Positions 33,281-45,165 of a DNA stretch of 64,000 nt are shown here, piece by piece. Source of the DNA: Calliopum simillimum. Lineage: Eukaryota; Arthropoda; Insecta; Diptera; Lauxaniidae. Each line of letters starts with the position of its first letter. Within the stretch, counting starts at the first letter, position 1. A program made the translations under genes and the position numbers. The notes beneath the pieces are model-generated. The model did not search any database. It was not told where the DNA came from and was given only the letters and a program-made list of their open reading frames with translations. The stretch spans positions 61,456,228-61,520,227 of the forward strand of contig OX638369.1 of the NCBI GenBank assembly GCA_951812925.1, in the 5' to 3' direction.

Positions 33281-34735
33281 TTTTTTTTTTTTGTTTTCTT
33301 AAATTCATATAAGGATTAATACTATATGTTAGGAAATTTTATTTTATAAAAATTTTCGTTACATTTCACTCCTTCTTGGGGACGGCTGAGACGAGTTTTC
33401 CTTTCCTGTTGTACCGGAGGGTGTACTGAATGCCATCTATTTCCACGAACCTTCGATATCTTTGGCCGTAGTGTCCCTGATGTTGACGTACGATCTGCTC
33501 GAGCTTTGTTTCGTGGTCGGTAGGCATAAATTCACTACCGTCTATGGACAAGATGTCGTCGGCAATTTCGTTGTTTCCTGGTCGTTCTGGTTGTTCTCCT
33601 TCGGATGGTTGGAGTGGTCGAAGTTTGTTGCTGTCGTTGCTGCTGCTACTGCTGCTTCCGTTTCTGCTGTCACTATCGGTACTGTTATTGCTGCTGCTGC
33701 TGCTACTACTGCTGCAATGCTTCCGCTTTAGTGGCTTGCGGGTGGGTGTAGCAGGGTCCGTTTTGGTGTCAAATGGCTGTTCTGCGTTGTCGTCGCTGAT
33801 GTCTTCGTACATTGGCTGCTCCGGGCAGGCGAAAGGAGTTGGCAGACATTCTTGGGCTTTCCTGAGTTCTTCGATCAACGCCTTTATTTCCTTCCGTATT
33901 GCTGGTCCCGTGGATCCCGTGTAACTCCCGCTTTTGTCTTCGTCGTTGAGGTACGTCGACGTGTTCTGTAGAAACTCTTGAATATTTCTCAGCATGAAGA
34001 CTCCACAGTCCGTAAAATTTGGATGCTGCGGTACACGGATGTCCACCACAGGTAAGTTTTCAGCGCAGCCGACTTCTACTTGGAGGAATGTTCGGATCAG
34101 ATTTATCGCGTCGGGGTGGTGTGAGGTCAACGAGTTCAGCATATATAGCCAGCATCGTCGTCTTGTGTTACTCTTGCGACTCTGCAAACCAGTGCGAGTG
34201 GTCGCAAACGGGAAATACCAAGTTTCTGCATTGCAGATAGTTGTAGGCTTGGTGTACTCTCACCCATTCAGCTAGCCGGTTGTATGTTCCTTCTGAATTG
34301 ATGAACTGTGCCTGGAGTGCAGGGTAGAAGAAGGTGCTGAAAATATGAACCCTCTCTTGATCTTGCTGCTCGGGGGTCCTCTGATTATAGATGTACTTTA
34401 GGTAGAGGTCGACAATGATGTCGTTCAGGTAAGCCCCAGGACGTAAACACTGCAAGTCATCTTTATATATGTGGGTGCTACCGGGGGGGAGGGGGGTAAC
34501 TCAGCACTAGCTTTCTCCTCTGATTGTTGTGTGCAAATTTGTGGCACGGTGAGACTTCTGTATCGCTCCCTTCCTCTGAGTCGGGAGAGTCTAATAGACT
34601 GTTTTTGTATTGCTGCTCTATATTCCTTATGATTATGTTCTTGGTGATGATGTTGTTAGTACAGCTATTGTTCATCCCTTGAAGTTCGGAAATAAACTGA
34701 TCCTGAGCACGGAATGCTGTCGTGTTATAAATATT
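33281..34735 (-). pseudogene. SENP6/7-like (Ulp2) SUMO protease retrocopy
   Basis: Minus strand, three consecutive frames. 34478-34735: EGSDTEVSPCHKFAHNNQRR and LVLSYPPPP. 34168-34455: CLRPGAYLNDIIVDLYLKYI, ERVHIFSTFFYPAL, then catalytic His in CDHSHWF. 33366-34187: LNSLTSHHPDAINLIRTFLQ, VDIRVPQ, catalytic Cys in NFTDCGVFMLRNIQEF, then an acidic and Ser-rich tail ending VPKKE. The family cleaves SUMO from proteins. Frames break at a C-run near 34488 and just after HWF near 34185. The catalytic Asp (usual LDSL) reads Asn. A ~14-A tract at 33281-33294, downstream of AATAAA, and no introns indicate a processed pseudogene. Confidence 0.75.
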
Positions 34736-34857
34736 TTCTTAAAGTTTTATCTTTTATTGACTACAAATATTTTTTAAATAAACGCAAATTTTTTTAATTT
34801 TATATTAAAACAATTTTTATTTTATTTTATAGTGGAGTCAATGAAGCATTTTAGATG

Positions 34858-36786
34858 TAGTGCAGGCAAATTAGGTATTCATTTCTAATTTTGTTGAACA
34901 TGAACCGATTTTTATCCGACAGGGCTCATTTTGTACGTAATAAAATTTAAAACAAAACCAACACATTAGTTTTTTGCGGCTTTTGCCCAAAACTTTTTTA
35001 ATCCCCCGTGAACCCTCAAAATCGGATAAATTCAATAAAACTGTTCTAAAATGCTTAAAAATGGAAAATTATGCTATTCAGGCGGTTCTCTAAGTTGCTG
35101 AATGGGTTTAAGCCTAGAAGTTTTGTTACAGTGAATGAATTTATACGGTCGAGGTGGGATTTTGTTTTTTATACTATAGAAAGTAAAGTTTACAAAAAAT
35201 TTTCTTGTGCTTTTGATTTGTTTATTATTTAAGCAATAACTATAGAAAGTTAATAGAACACAAAATTAAAAATATTTGTAACATTTTGCAAACCATTTTT
35301 TCTAAACTAATTTGAGGTTGCTGAACACGAAAAACCCAATTATTTTTTTTTTTTTTTCCTTGAGGCCGTTCCTGAGTTATTCGATAATTTCTATTTTCGA
35401 GGTTATAGCTTCATTTACATCAATATATTTCTATGAAGCCAGGTCCGATCGATTTTATTTTTCCACGTTTACAAAGAGTAATTAATGGCGCTTCTAACAA
35501 GTATACTAATGATTATCCTTTGAACAAAATTGACTAAGTTATAGCGGGAGAAAATTTGAAATTTCGCAAATTTTTGAAATTTTTCACATCAACTTCAAAT
35601 GAAACATTTGGTTTTTGGCACATAATTTTTTTAAATAATTGTTTTTTAGAAATTTTGTTAAATGGCGCATATATGTTGAGCAAAATCGAATAAAATTTCC
35701 AAAAGATATTAAGGTTTTAGTGCAATAAGGATGATGTGGGAATATAGTATCAAAATGTTCGGCCTGAGTCAACAGTTCCAATTTTTCAGCCTTCAGATAG
35801 GACACCATACACTTATTGAACACTTTAAAGATGATTTAAGCGACTTCTAATCATTCACTGTAGAAGAACATTGCATAACAATTTTTGAAAGAAATCGAAA
35901 TTTCCCTATTGCACTAAAACCTTAATATCTTTTAGAAATTCAATCGATTTTGTTCAACATAGACTTTAAATGTTTGCAATTATATCCGCCATTTATTAAA
36001 ATTTCTGAAAAAAATTATTTAAAAAATTATATGCCAAAAACCAAGAGTTTCATTTGAAGTTGGTGTGAAAAATTTCAAACTTTTTCCTGCTATAACTCAG
36101 TCAATTTTGTTGAAAGCATAGTCATTGGTATCTTTGTTAGAAGCGCCATTAATTACTCTTTGTAAACGTGGAAAAATAAAATCGATCGGACTTGGCTTCA
36201 TAGAAATATATTGATGTATATGAAGCAATAACCTCGAAAATAGAAATTATCGAATAACTCAGGAACGGCCTCAAGGAAAAAAAAAAGTAATTGGGTTTTT
36301 CGTGTTCAGCGACCTCAAATTAGTTTAGAAAAAATGGTTTGCAAAATGTTACAAATACTTTTAATTTTGTGTTGTATTAACTTTTTATAGTTATTGCTTA
36401 AATAATAAACAAATCAAAAGCACAAAAAAATTTTTTGTAAACTTTACTTTTTATAGTACAAAAAACAATATCCCACCTCGACCGTATAAATTCAATTTTC
36501 AATTTTTCCATTTTCCAACATCATATTTGGATTCAGCAACTTAGAGAACACCCTGAATAGCATAATTTTCCATTTTTAAGCATTTTAGCTCAGTTTTACT
36601 GAATTTATCCGATTTTGAGGGTTCACGGGGGATTAAAAAAGTTTTGGGCAAAAGCCGCAAAAAACTAATGTGTTGGTTTGGTTTTAAATTTTATTACGAA
36701 CAAAATGAGCCCTGTCGGATCAAAATCGGTTCATGTTCAACAAAATTAGAAATGAATACCTGTTTTTACCTAATTTGCCTGCACTA
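34858..36786. repeat. Large palindrome (foldback element) 4
   Basis: Inverted ends TAGTGCAGGCAAATTAGGTA and complement. Arms of ~870 bp surround a unique spacer at about 35726-35905. Matching stretches include TTTTAATCCCCCGTGAACCC and TAATTAATGGCGCTTCTAAC. The right arm has a small extra segment (AAAACAGG) near its end. The outermost TA is self-complementary and could be a TA duplication. There is no transposase. Reading frames inside are chance. Confidence 0.9.
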
Positions 36787-37282
36787 ATGGAAGTCCTCAA
36801 GAACAGCTCCGATTTTGATGATTTTTTTTTTTTTTAAATTTTGTTTTTTTGGAGCGCGGTCGGAATTATATAATTTTTTAAACAATATTTAAAAAAGTTA
36901 TATTTTCATACAAAAAAATTGTTAAAAGTAATGCAACAAACAAAAATCAAAATAGTCATTTTATATGTATTTGGCGATTCTAAATCCGAATCTGGCATTA
37001 AAATTGCTGTATCTTATATGGTTTCTGAGATATCTTCTCTTCTTATAGGGTCTAAAATTGTGTATATAAAAACTGTTGTCATGTTATTCTCAAGAACGGC
37101 TTGAGTAAGCGATGAAGCTTTGGAAAATGATACGCGCTAACGTATGCTAAAGAATGTAATACTCAAAATTTAGTCGAGGAGTCACAAGCGAAAATTTTTT
37201 TATACATCATTTGAACGATAAGTAAACAGAATCTAGAAAAAAATTTGATGTGCTACGACGTTCGATTTAAAACGGGTTAAGG
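36787..37282. other. No gene recognised
   Basis: AT-rich. The phrase AACAGCTCCGATTTTGATG near 36806 recurs as AACTGCTCCGATTTTGATG at 42411, indicating a dispersed repeat fragment. Confidence 0.35.
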
Positions 37283-37745
37283 CACGCCGTGTACACCGAG
37301 GGTATATCCATTTTGTTAGAAAAGTATATATATTCTTGATGAGCGACACCTCCTGAGTCGATATAGCCACGTCTGTCTGTCTGGCTGGCTGTATGTGGAA
37401 AAAAAGTTTTTGGGAAAACTGAGCAAGATAATTCAATGAAATTTGGTATACTGCCTTCGTCATCAAAGTGGGATTGAAAATGAGCGAAATCGGTCAAAAA
37501 ACCTATTCAAAATGCAACTCAGGGACTAAGAACTATAAACGCAAGCTCTCAACAAAGATTGGGCGAAATCGGAAAAGAGGGACTGGCACCTCCCATACAA
37601 GCAAAAGCTGCAAAACGCTATACTGAAATTATTTTTTAGATAATCCAACCAAATTTCACTCAGACACTAAGAACTATAAATTTTCAAAATACTGCATCGT
37701 AGGGTATTTAAAGTTTGACCAGGCCAAAGGTAACACCCTTACTAG
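37283..37745 (+). mobile_element. Helitron/DINE-1-like element C
   Basis: 5' part GAGGGTATATCC, core TTCTTGATGAGCGACACCTC, GTCTGTCTGGCTGG tract, about one to two tandem units (GACTGGCACCTCCCATACAA), hairpin around GACCAGGCCAAAGG, then AACACCCTTACTAG at 37732-37745 followed by T. A good Helitron-type 3' end. Confidence 0.83.
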
Positions 37746-38690
37746 TTTTTTTATTCTATTTATTAATGATAAATATTTGTAAATGTTTTCATTTTGCCCA
37801 TTTTTTGCTTTATGCGGATGACTTAAAGCTTTTTTTGTACAGTTTCCAGCTTAAATGATTCTATCTTACCGCAGAATGATTTGAATAATGTTTTTAATTG
37901 GAGTGTACAAAACTTTCTCCCGTTAAATATCTCAAAATGTTTTTCAATAACTTTTACTAAGTTGAGAAGTTCCATAAATACAGTATATTTGATACCTGAT
38001 TTGCCCCTATCGGTTATGGAGTCTAATTGTGACCTTGGAGTAATTTTCGACTCTAAGTTCACTTTTATTGAGCATATAAACTATATTGTTCCGAAGGCCT
38101 ATTCTCTACTTGCCTTTGTTCGTAGAAATAGTTCTGATTTTTTGGAATATGCTTCTTTTGTTTGAAGTCCATTTGTCAGACCTTCGTCGTTTGGAGTAGC
38201 AAAAGTTCAAAAGGCAATCACTAGATTTGCACTCAGATCCATAAATTTTCATCATATGATGCACGTTGCTTGGTTTTGCGGTTAAAATCGCTTGAAACTG
38301 GAAGAAAGATTCAGTCCCTCACTTTTATCCATGGTATTATATCTGGTTCAATTGATTGTCCTTCTTTATTGAATTTTATTAATTTTAATATTCCCTCTAG
38401 CATGTTGCGATATTATATCTTGTTTGCTATTGAATTAAATAGGACTAATTATGGTCTTAATGAGCCTTTAACTAGAGCTTAAACTCTTTATAATTCTTTA
38501 ATTGTTGGTGATAATAATTTAGATTTTGCTTTATCACTTAATTGTTTTAAAGCTGTGCTAAATAGTTTGTTTTTATTTTAAATAATGTTATTATTTATAA
38601 TTTTAGTTGCATTATTTTCTTTCTAGTCTGCAAGGAATTTGTATTCTAAAGACTGAAATAAACATAAACATAAACAAAATTCAAATCAAA
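37746..38690 (+). pseudogene. Non-LTR retrotransposon 3' portion
   Basis: Immediately after DINE C the frame reads FFILFINDKY, then LYADDLKLF with the reverse-transcriptase YADD, CDLGVIFDSKFTFIEHINYI, AYSLLAFVRRNSSDFLEYAS and LRLKSLETGRKIQSLTFIHG. The order (palm end, thumb, C-terminal region) is that of jockey/I-group LINEs. Stops and frame breaks are frequent. The 3' end has an ATAAACATAAACATAAACA tail, a simple-repeat tail of the sort used by I-group elements. The part upstream of the YADD region is missing. Confidence 0.8.
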
Positions 38691-38810
38691 AATATCTGTT
38701 GGGAGTATAACCCGAAGGCGGCTCTGGCGGTGAAAATTTGAATTCAGAGACGGCCAAGCGCGTACCCCACAGTTATTTTTCAAAAGGGTTAAATGGAGTT
38801 ATGTACGACC
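38690..38810 (-). repeat. Dispersed repeat (inverted partner at 61545-61700)
   Basis: CTGTTGGGAGTATAACCCGA, CTGGCGGTGAAAATTTGAAT and GTACCCCACAGTTATTTTTC match, in reverse complement, segments at 61560-61700. Confidence 0.65.
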
Positions 38811-39719
38811 AAAACATGTCACATAATAACTGATGTAGTGCAGTAAAATATTGTACAGCTTTGTCGTGCGTGGCCTCGGTATTGAAAATATAACTTACTG
38901 TACTAAAAAAATAACTTCAGTGAATATAAAGAAAAAATTCTGCGTTCTATAATCGAATTTTACATATTCATCTATTAGTCTAAATGTTTTTTTTTTGGAT
39001 GAAACAAAATAAATAGGATTTAAGGGCGTAAATATTTGGCAGTAAATAAAAGCATTAAGGCATTAAATACGATCTTATTAAAATTCGCGAAAATATCCTT
39101 AAGCTTATAACGTCGTATTTTCATCCTCATGCTTTCTGTATGAAGTCCTCTTGGCAACTAACTGTAACGTCTGCATACAATATTTCCCAAATCTGCAGCA
39201 AAAAAGCTTTAAGCTTTCCTCTCTGACGCATGATTCCTCTCGCTTTTTGCCATATTTTCCATCTTCGAATGAGTGTCCTCTTAATTCTATCTTTGCAGAT
39301 GCTGTAAACTGAGCGTACAACGTAGAACAGCTGATTTTATTTTTGTTTCAATTGATTTTCCACTTAAATGCTTCTACAATTTATGTAGCGTGGCTTAGTT
39401 TCTAAAATCAAAAAATTAGTGTAACACATTAAAGCGAGTACCTTAGTTGAAAAAAATGATGTTCACTTTCAGAGCATCCTTCTCAGATTGATAAAGTCAC
39501 GTCAGGTGCTGATTGCTTTAAAAATTGATGCCCAATGTTACACGTTTTGAGAAAAAAAAAAATAAAAATTTATATGCACGAAAAAATGCACCTTCAATTT
39601 CCAAATTAGACTTTGTTCTTGTTATTTTTTTTTTTATTGAGTTGTATCTTTAACTAATAAAATGTGCACAGTGTAAAATTAAACATTGAAACGATACGGC
39701 CAGCTTAAAATTTATTGCA
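38811..39719. other. No gene recognised
   Basis: AT-rich, with no transposon signature or duplicate seen. Confidence 0.35.
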
Positions 39720-39929
39720 GATTGGCAGATCTGAACGAAAAAAGGCTAATAAATTTTATAAGCATAAACCACATGACGGTACAAAGGTTAGAGGAAAGCA
39801 GTTCAAAAAGAAACAAGGAGGTCAACCAAGATATATAAGCAACCTGTTCGGCAACGTTTCTGTAACTCCTGTAGTGAGTAACAGCTTTTCGAACCAATCC
39901 CAAAGTTGGGCCCAAAAGTCAATGCTGAC
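39720..39929 (+). pseudogene. Possible coding exon or retrocopy fragment, split by a hAT MITE
   Basis: After TTTATTGCAG (acceptor-like) an open frame reads IGRSERKKANKFYKHKPHDG, then VRGKQFKKKQGGQPRYISNL and SQSWAQKS. It is basic and low in AT, unlike neighbouring DNA. The MITE at 39930-41072 interrupts it. After removal the sequence continues at 41081, where another frame gives DQKPCEAINFVAAYAVRAKY and ends NANDYLASC-stop at ~41166. The two halves are one frame apart, so either a frameshifted pseudogene or one true frame is present. I do not recognise the protein. Confidence 0.4.
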
Positions 39930-41072
39930 TAGGGTTACCAACATTTTTTCGGTAAAATATAGTATTTTTCAGAAAAAGCCTTAAAAAATATTGTACGCCA
40001 CAAAAAAATGTAGTATTTCATGGAAAGAGAAAAAAAAACAAGACAAATATACAAATATTAAAAAATATGAGAATAATAAATAAATTTCAATAAAATTTAG
40101 ATTTGACTGGACTTGCACTCTAAAAGCATTAGGTCTCAATATCACGAAAACAAGACGAGATGCCGAAAAATTTTCTAAAATTTTCTCAACTTATTTTGGG
40201 TCATTTCGTGTGAAAATATTGTCAAATCAAGTAGCTACGGAAATTGAAGTACATTTCGCCAAAAAGCTCATCTGGCCGATGCCACTTTTTCCGATAGAAA
40301 ATGTAGCGCTACATGGCGCACATTTTACATTATGGACGTTTTGCGGATCTTTAGTAATCCAGTCATACTCTTTTTCTTCTTAGCATGATTCAATAACAAT
40401 GGTTATGGCAAGTTGTCAAAATAAAAAAAATGGAACCCTAATCTTGCCTTGCTATCTGTCAAAACACTAGAAAATTTCGACATTTTCGTAGTTTAAGAAG
40501 AAGCAGCATTTGTTATCGCTGCAACCAGGGTAATTCAACCATGCGTCTTAGTAGGTGTTAGCGGTGCATTTAGATTTGAGCCACTTTCGTTTTCACTACT
40601 ATGTACTTTCCATAATTTAATTAGACTTCAACTTTTTGACAGGAAGAGCAACCACTTGGTGAAAATAATTAACAAAATTTCAAAATAAAAACCAAGCAAA
40701 CATTTGCTTGGTGTTGTCAATTTTGAAAAGCAGTAAGATAGGGGCGTTTGATAACACGCACATAGCATAAATCAAAAGGTGCTTTCGTGAATTTTAAAAA
40801 GTGAGAAATTTGTTTAATATAACTGTCGGTATTTCAAAACTAAAGATGAGGTTTTGTGGACACTATCTATGCTTGTAGAAAAACATTCTGATTAACGTAT
40901 GGAAAAGCAATAATTACTGTGCTTTACTTAACACAGAAAAATATAGTACGGTCATCATAAATTTAGTTTAAATATAGCATTTTTACGTACTATATATTTC
41001 TTCAACAGTATATAGTACGCAGACCCGCAATATAGTACAATACTATATATTATAGTACGGTTGGCAACCCTA
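39930..41072. mobile_element. hAT-type MITE with 8-bp TSD ATGCTGAC
   Basis: Ends TAGGGTTACCAAC and GTTGGCAACCCTA. The 8-bp ATGCTGAC occurs at 39922-39929 and 41073-41080, fitting nTnnnnAn. The right subterminal region is rich in ATAGTAC/TACTATA motifs. No transposase. 1143 bp. Confidence 0.9.
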
Positions 41073-41215
41073 ATGCTGACCAAAAACCATGTGAAGCTAT
41101 AAATTTTGTTGCTGCTTACGCAGTTAGAGCTAAATATAACGCTAATGACTACTTAGCTAGCTGTTAGCAAGCCAAAACACTGCACGCCACCGAATTATTA
41201 GCCGTGTTTTTTTTG

Positions 41216-41570
41216 ATGCGTATATACAATTGTGGATATTTTTAAATTGCGATAACTTATGATCAATGAGTCGCACAATAAAGGAACTTTTTTTATTGAA
41301 AATCACGTTCTCTACAAAAAATTTTCATTTTATTTTTAAAAAAATTTGTCTTTTAGGAGTTATTCTAAAAAAACTGGTTAAGCGCCGATAAACGGCAAAA
41401 AATCACTTTTTTTTAAATAACTTCTAAATAATTATTTTCTTTTACAAAAGATTAAAATTATTTGTAATGTGGTTCTCAATGAAGAAGACCCTTGGACTTT
41501 TCATCGTACACCATTCATAAGTTATCGCAATTTGAAAATTACCACTATTGTATATACGCGTCAAAAGAAA
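41216..41570. repeat. Short inverted repeat (~355 bp)
   Basis: GATGCGTATATACAATTGTG and ATTGCGATAACTTATG at the left pair with CATAAGTTATCGCAATTTG and TATTGTATATACGCGTC at the right. The interior follows the same degenerate module seen in the large palindromes (GATAACTTATGA.CAATGAGTC, then CTCTACAAAA). Confidence 0.75.
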
Positions 41571-42960
41571 CACAGCTATTAGCTCGCTGGTCGATAATGA
41601 TTTATAAGCTATCAACTGGACTTGGAACTGGCATAAATCGAGGTTCTTTTGTTTTTTTTTTTTTTTTTTGTATATAAAGTCGAAATATATTCTTGTAAAA
41701 ATAAAAAATAAAATACTTTTCATAAGACTCTTTCTAAACTGGCACCATCACCACTATCTTTATTAACTACATTGCTCCAGTTATATTTGCCATCAAAGTG
41801 TACATCAACGTGGATTAACTGCCACATGACCTGTCAAACTTTGTCGAAACAAAAACGTATAAACTACCAAAAAAAAGCCAACACAAAACATATCTTCCAT
41901 CGAAAATGGCTTAATCCGTGGCAAGAAGTTAGAAGGATACCGCTTTTACTCAACGCGACATCAGCTTGTTTTTGTTCCCTTCACCTGACTGACGAAACAT
42001 TTGCGTGAGTGATGTGCAACTGATGTTCTTTCATGTTAAAGTTGCCAATGTTGCCACGTTTAATGGATGACACAAACAAGCAACGACAGCAAAAAAAAAA
42101 AAAAACGAAAAAAAAGAAATAGGCAACCAGATCATCGTAGTAATCAACAAGACACCACTCACGCACACCAGTAAAACTTTAAGTAATCAACTGTTTGTTC
42201 GGTAACCTAAACGGTGGCACTACGAGGATGCTAAAAATTGGTAGTCAACGAAAATCGTAGCAAAAAATTGTGACGGAAAATGATTCTCGAAAGAAGTACA
42301 TGGGTGAATCTCTGAAAAATGTACCAAAACATGCCTTATTTTGTCCTCAACTATTTTTATATTAATTGAGGCGTTGCGTGCAATAATACCCTTTGATCGA
42401 GAAACCACAAAAACTGCTCCGATTTTGATGTTTTTTGTTTTTTAAATGTGGGGAATGAAATATATGTACTTTCACTTCAACAAATGTGGGTTTTTGTTTA
42501 TTTCTTTAAAATTTTAATTTTATATTGTAATATGCAAGCATATATTTGCATCTAAGTTTTGCACCTGGTAAATATTTTGTTACTATTTTGACTATAACTT
42601 TTTTTAGATCAAAAATAGGTAAAGATATAAACTCCATATAAAAAACAGAAGATAAAATTTCCTTTTAAATGCTTTATTGAAACATTTCTTAGGTCAAAAG
42701 CTGATCGAAATATGACAACTCGTACAAAGAAATTTTTTTAACAGGTCGGAAAAACGGTTTTTATCCAAAATCAAGGTGACTTACACAAAAAGTGCATAAG
42801 GCAGAAAATATTTAGAACTGTCCAATTTTTAAACACTAAATCACGAACATATAAAAATAATTTACCTCAAAATAAATAGCTTACAAATTAACTTTAAACA
42901 TCACATAGAAAAAGTGATGGAGTCACCTAACAAAGGTATGAACATTTTGTATGTTACAGG
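41571..42960. other. No gene recognised
   Basis: Includes T- and A-runs (41650, 42090) and the dispersed phrase at 42411. Some of it may belong to the retroelement carrying the ribozyme-like motif just downstream. Confidence 0.35.
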
Positions 42961-42970
42961 TTATAATTTT

Positions 42971-43060
42971 AATATTTTTTAGCCTGATGAGGTATATGAT
43001 TTATATACGAAACGTTGCAGTAAAAAACTGAAAAGTGCAGTGTCTCTTATATAATATTAT
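42971..43060 (+). ncRNA. Candidate hammerhead ribozyme motif (type I, Penelope-like)
   Basis: Core CTGATGA at 42984-42990. Stem II pairs GTATAT with ATATAC around GATTT, with one extra G. GAAA is at 43009-43012. Stem III pairs CGTTGCA (43013-43019) with TGCAGTG (43036-43042) through seven pairs, two of them wobble. TC at 43043-43044 follows as the expected cleavage site. Outer stem I is possible through AATATT on both sides with an internal loop. Hammerheads of this order are known in Penelope-like retroelements. The bulged G and a C-T mismatch next to the site suggest partial decay. Confidence 0.45.
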
Positions 43061-43112
43061 TTTGAATTAGAGCCTACACTAAACTAGCTCCAACAGATCA
43101 TTAACTTTCTAC

Positions 43113-43424
43113 AAAAAAAAAGTTTCATTTTGAATATATTTTTTGTATGGGCGGTAGGCGTGTCCGTTGACCGATTTTGCTCATTTTCAATCGCTCGAGC
43201 TAACTTTTACAAATCCACTGTACCAAATTTCATCGAATTATCTTGCGTAGTTTTCCCGTAAAAAATATTTCCACAGACGGACAGCCAGACAGACGGAAAT
43301 GACTATATCAACTCAGGAGGTGACGCTAATCAAGAATATATATACTTTTCTATACCTGCCACGCCTCCTTCTTTACGTTACAAACGGAAGGACAAAGTGA
43401 ATATACTCTGGGTGTAGAGTATAA
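43113..43424 (-). mobile_element. Helitron/DINE-1-like element D, 3' truncated
   Basis: GGGCGGTAGGCGTGTCCGTT, GACGGACAGCCAGACAGACG, core (GGAGGTGACGCTAATCAAGA) and the end GTGAATATACTCTGGGTGTA are all present. The tandem units and the CTAG end are missing. Confidence 0.82.
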
Positions 43425-45165
43425 AAATTCACACGTACTCTTTGGACAATTCTAAGCATTTTTTGCCATATAAACTTGTTTCGTTAGGCACCTTGGTTTT
43501 GCGTAAAAACCGTTTTTCCTACCGCGAACTGATTTATGTAATAACGCCCCAAGTCGCACTTCGCCCTTCTTGCACGCAACTCTACAAACAGTGTATACAT
43601 ATTGCCCTACCACATTTAGTGATCGGAATTTGAAGTTGAAACTAAGTACACATATACGAGTATTTGAGGACCCAAGCTTTTCAAAAAAGCGATGGGCGCA
43701 AAAACGCCCTAAGTCGAGTTAGGACGTTAATGTTCACAGCGCCTCAATTGAAGATATAGAATTAAATTTCTGGAACCTCTCCAAAAATGAACTAAATTTT
43801 ATTTTTTATTTTTTAATGGCTTAAGCAAAACTAACAAAAAAAAAAAAAAAACGGGTGGAGAATTACTATACGGAGAATGACAAAATGGTGCAAAAACTGT
43901 AATATCACAATGATGATAGCAATTATTGTTAAAAAAAAGTTGAAATTGGTGGATACCCCCTCAAATTATTTATTGATTTCATTATATAAAGATAAAAGAA
44001 TATGCATGATAGTATAAACAAATCTTATACGGAGAACGACACACAATTGTTTTTCTCGAAATTTTTAAAATTAAAAAAAAAAAACGCACTAACACTCACT
44101 CTTGAAAAACCAAAACTCCACTCCCAGTTCTCTTTTTTCTCAATATTTAAAAAATTTGCAAATGGAACAAGAAAAGCTGATCAGAAATAGTCTAAAATGA
44201 GGGACCAACTTCTATGTATGTAAATTTATTATACTAGTTTTTTTCGAAGAGTAAACACAGAAAAACAGTAACTTAAATATACCTATATACAAATAATGTT
44301 TTGTAAGTTTTTTATAGAAAATAACGTTACATGCGAAACGGGCAAAATAAGTGCTCCAAGAAGCTGTTAGAACAGCACGGAGAATGACTTTTTAACACTT
44401 TATGATATAATATCATTGTACAGTGTTTAAAACTATGTATTTTTTTTTTTTCAAAGCTAGTTACATAGAAGCTTTTGTTTAGTATATCAAATTCTAAATT
44501 TAAACATGGTTTTGATTCCCGGGACATTGAATGGTACAATTTTCGATATAAATCGGCTTTGCCCGTGCATATGTAATCAACTTTTAACTCAGTGAAAGTA
44601 AGGTATTCGGAAATAACATGTATTCAATAACTATGTTACAAACTAATAAATACATTACAGTCGTACAATGATAATGTTCTTAATAACTCAGAAGTTTAGG
44701 CTATAATTTTAATTAAATCTGAATTCAAAGTTTTGTTAGTATCTTTTATGTTGCAAATACTTAGTATAATTACCGTAATGTTTCACTCGTGTATTAACAT
44801 TTACAAACATAAAGAAAGATTAATTGTTCAACAGCCTACATACATACTTACTTATGTAAGAGTGCAGGGTTTCATTAAATATGGATCGAGTATCTATAAA
44901 TACCAAAACATCAAATCAAGTAATTTCACAAATTACCCCAATGAAGAATTTGTATTTTGTTCACGTAAATGAGCAAAAGAATGCATTAAGGCATCCTCAT
45001 ACATATACGTATGTATAGTATGTCCAATGTATCGCCTAGTGCACACAGACAGACATCAATGGCAATAAACCACAGCATTGTGTTTAGGTAATTATGTCGA
45101 TGTGTTTACTTTCTCGTATAGTCCCAAGAGGAAAAATTTCTAGCGCTTCTGATCCAAGCACTTCA
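43425..45165. other. No gene recognised
   Basis: AT-rich, with only short chance frames. Confidence 0.35.

Noticed and set aside
33462..33924. Plus-strand open frames rich in Leu or Ala opposite the SENP-like copy
   Set aside because: They are the antisense of the Ser-rich tail of the minus-strand protease copy and have no domain of their own.
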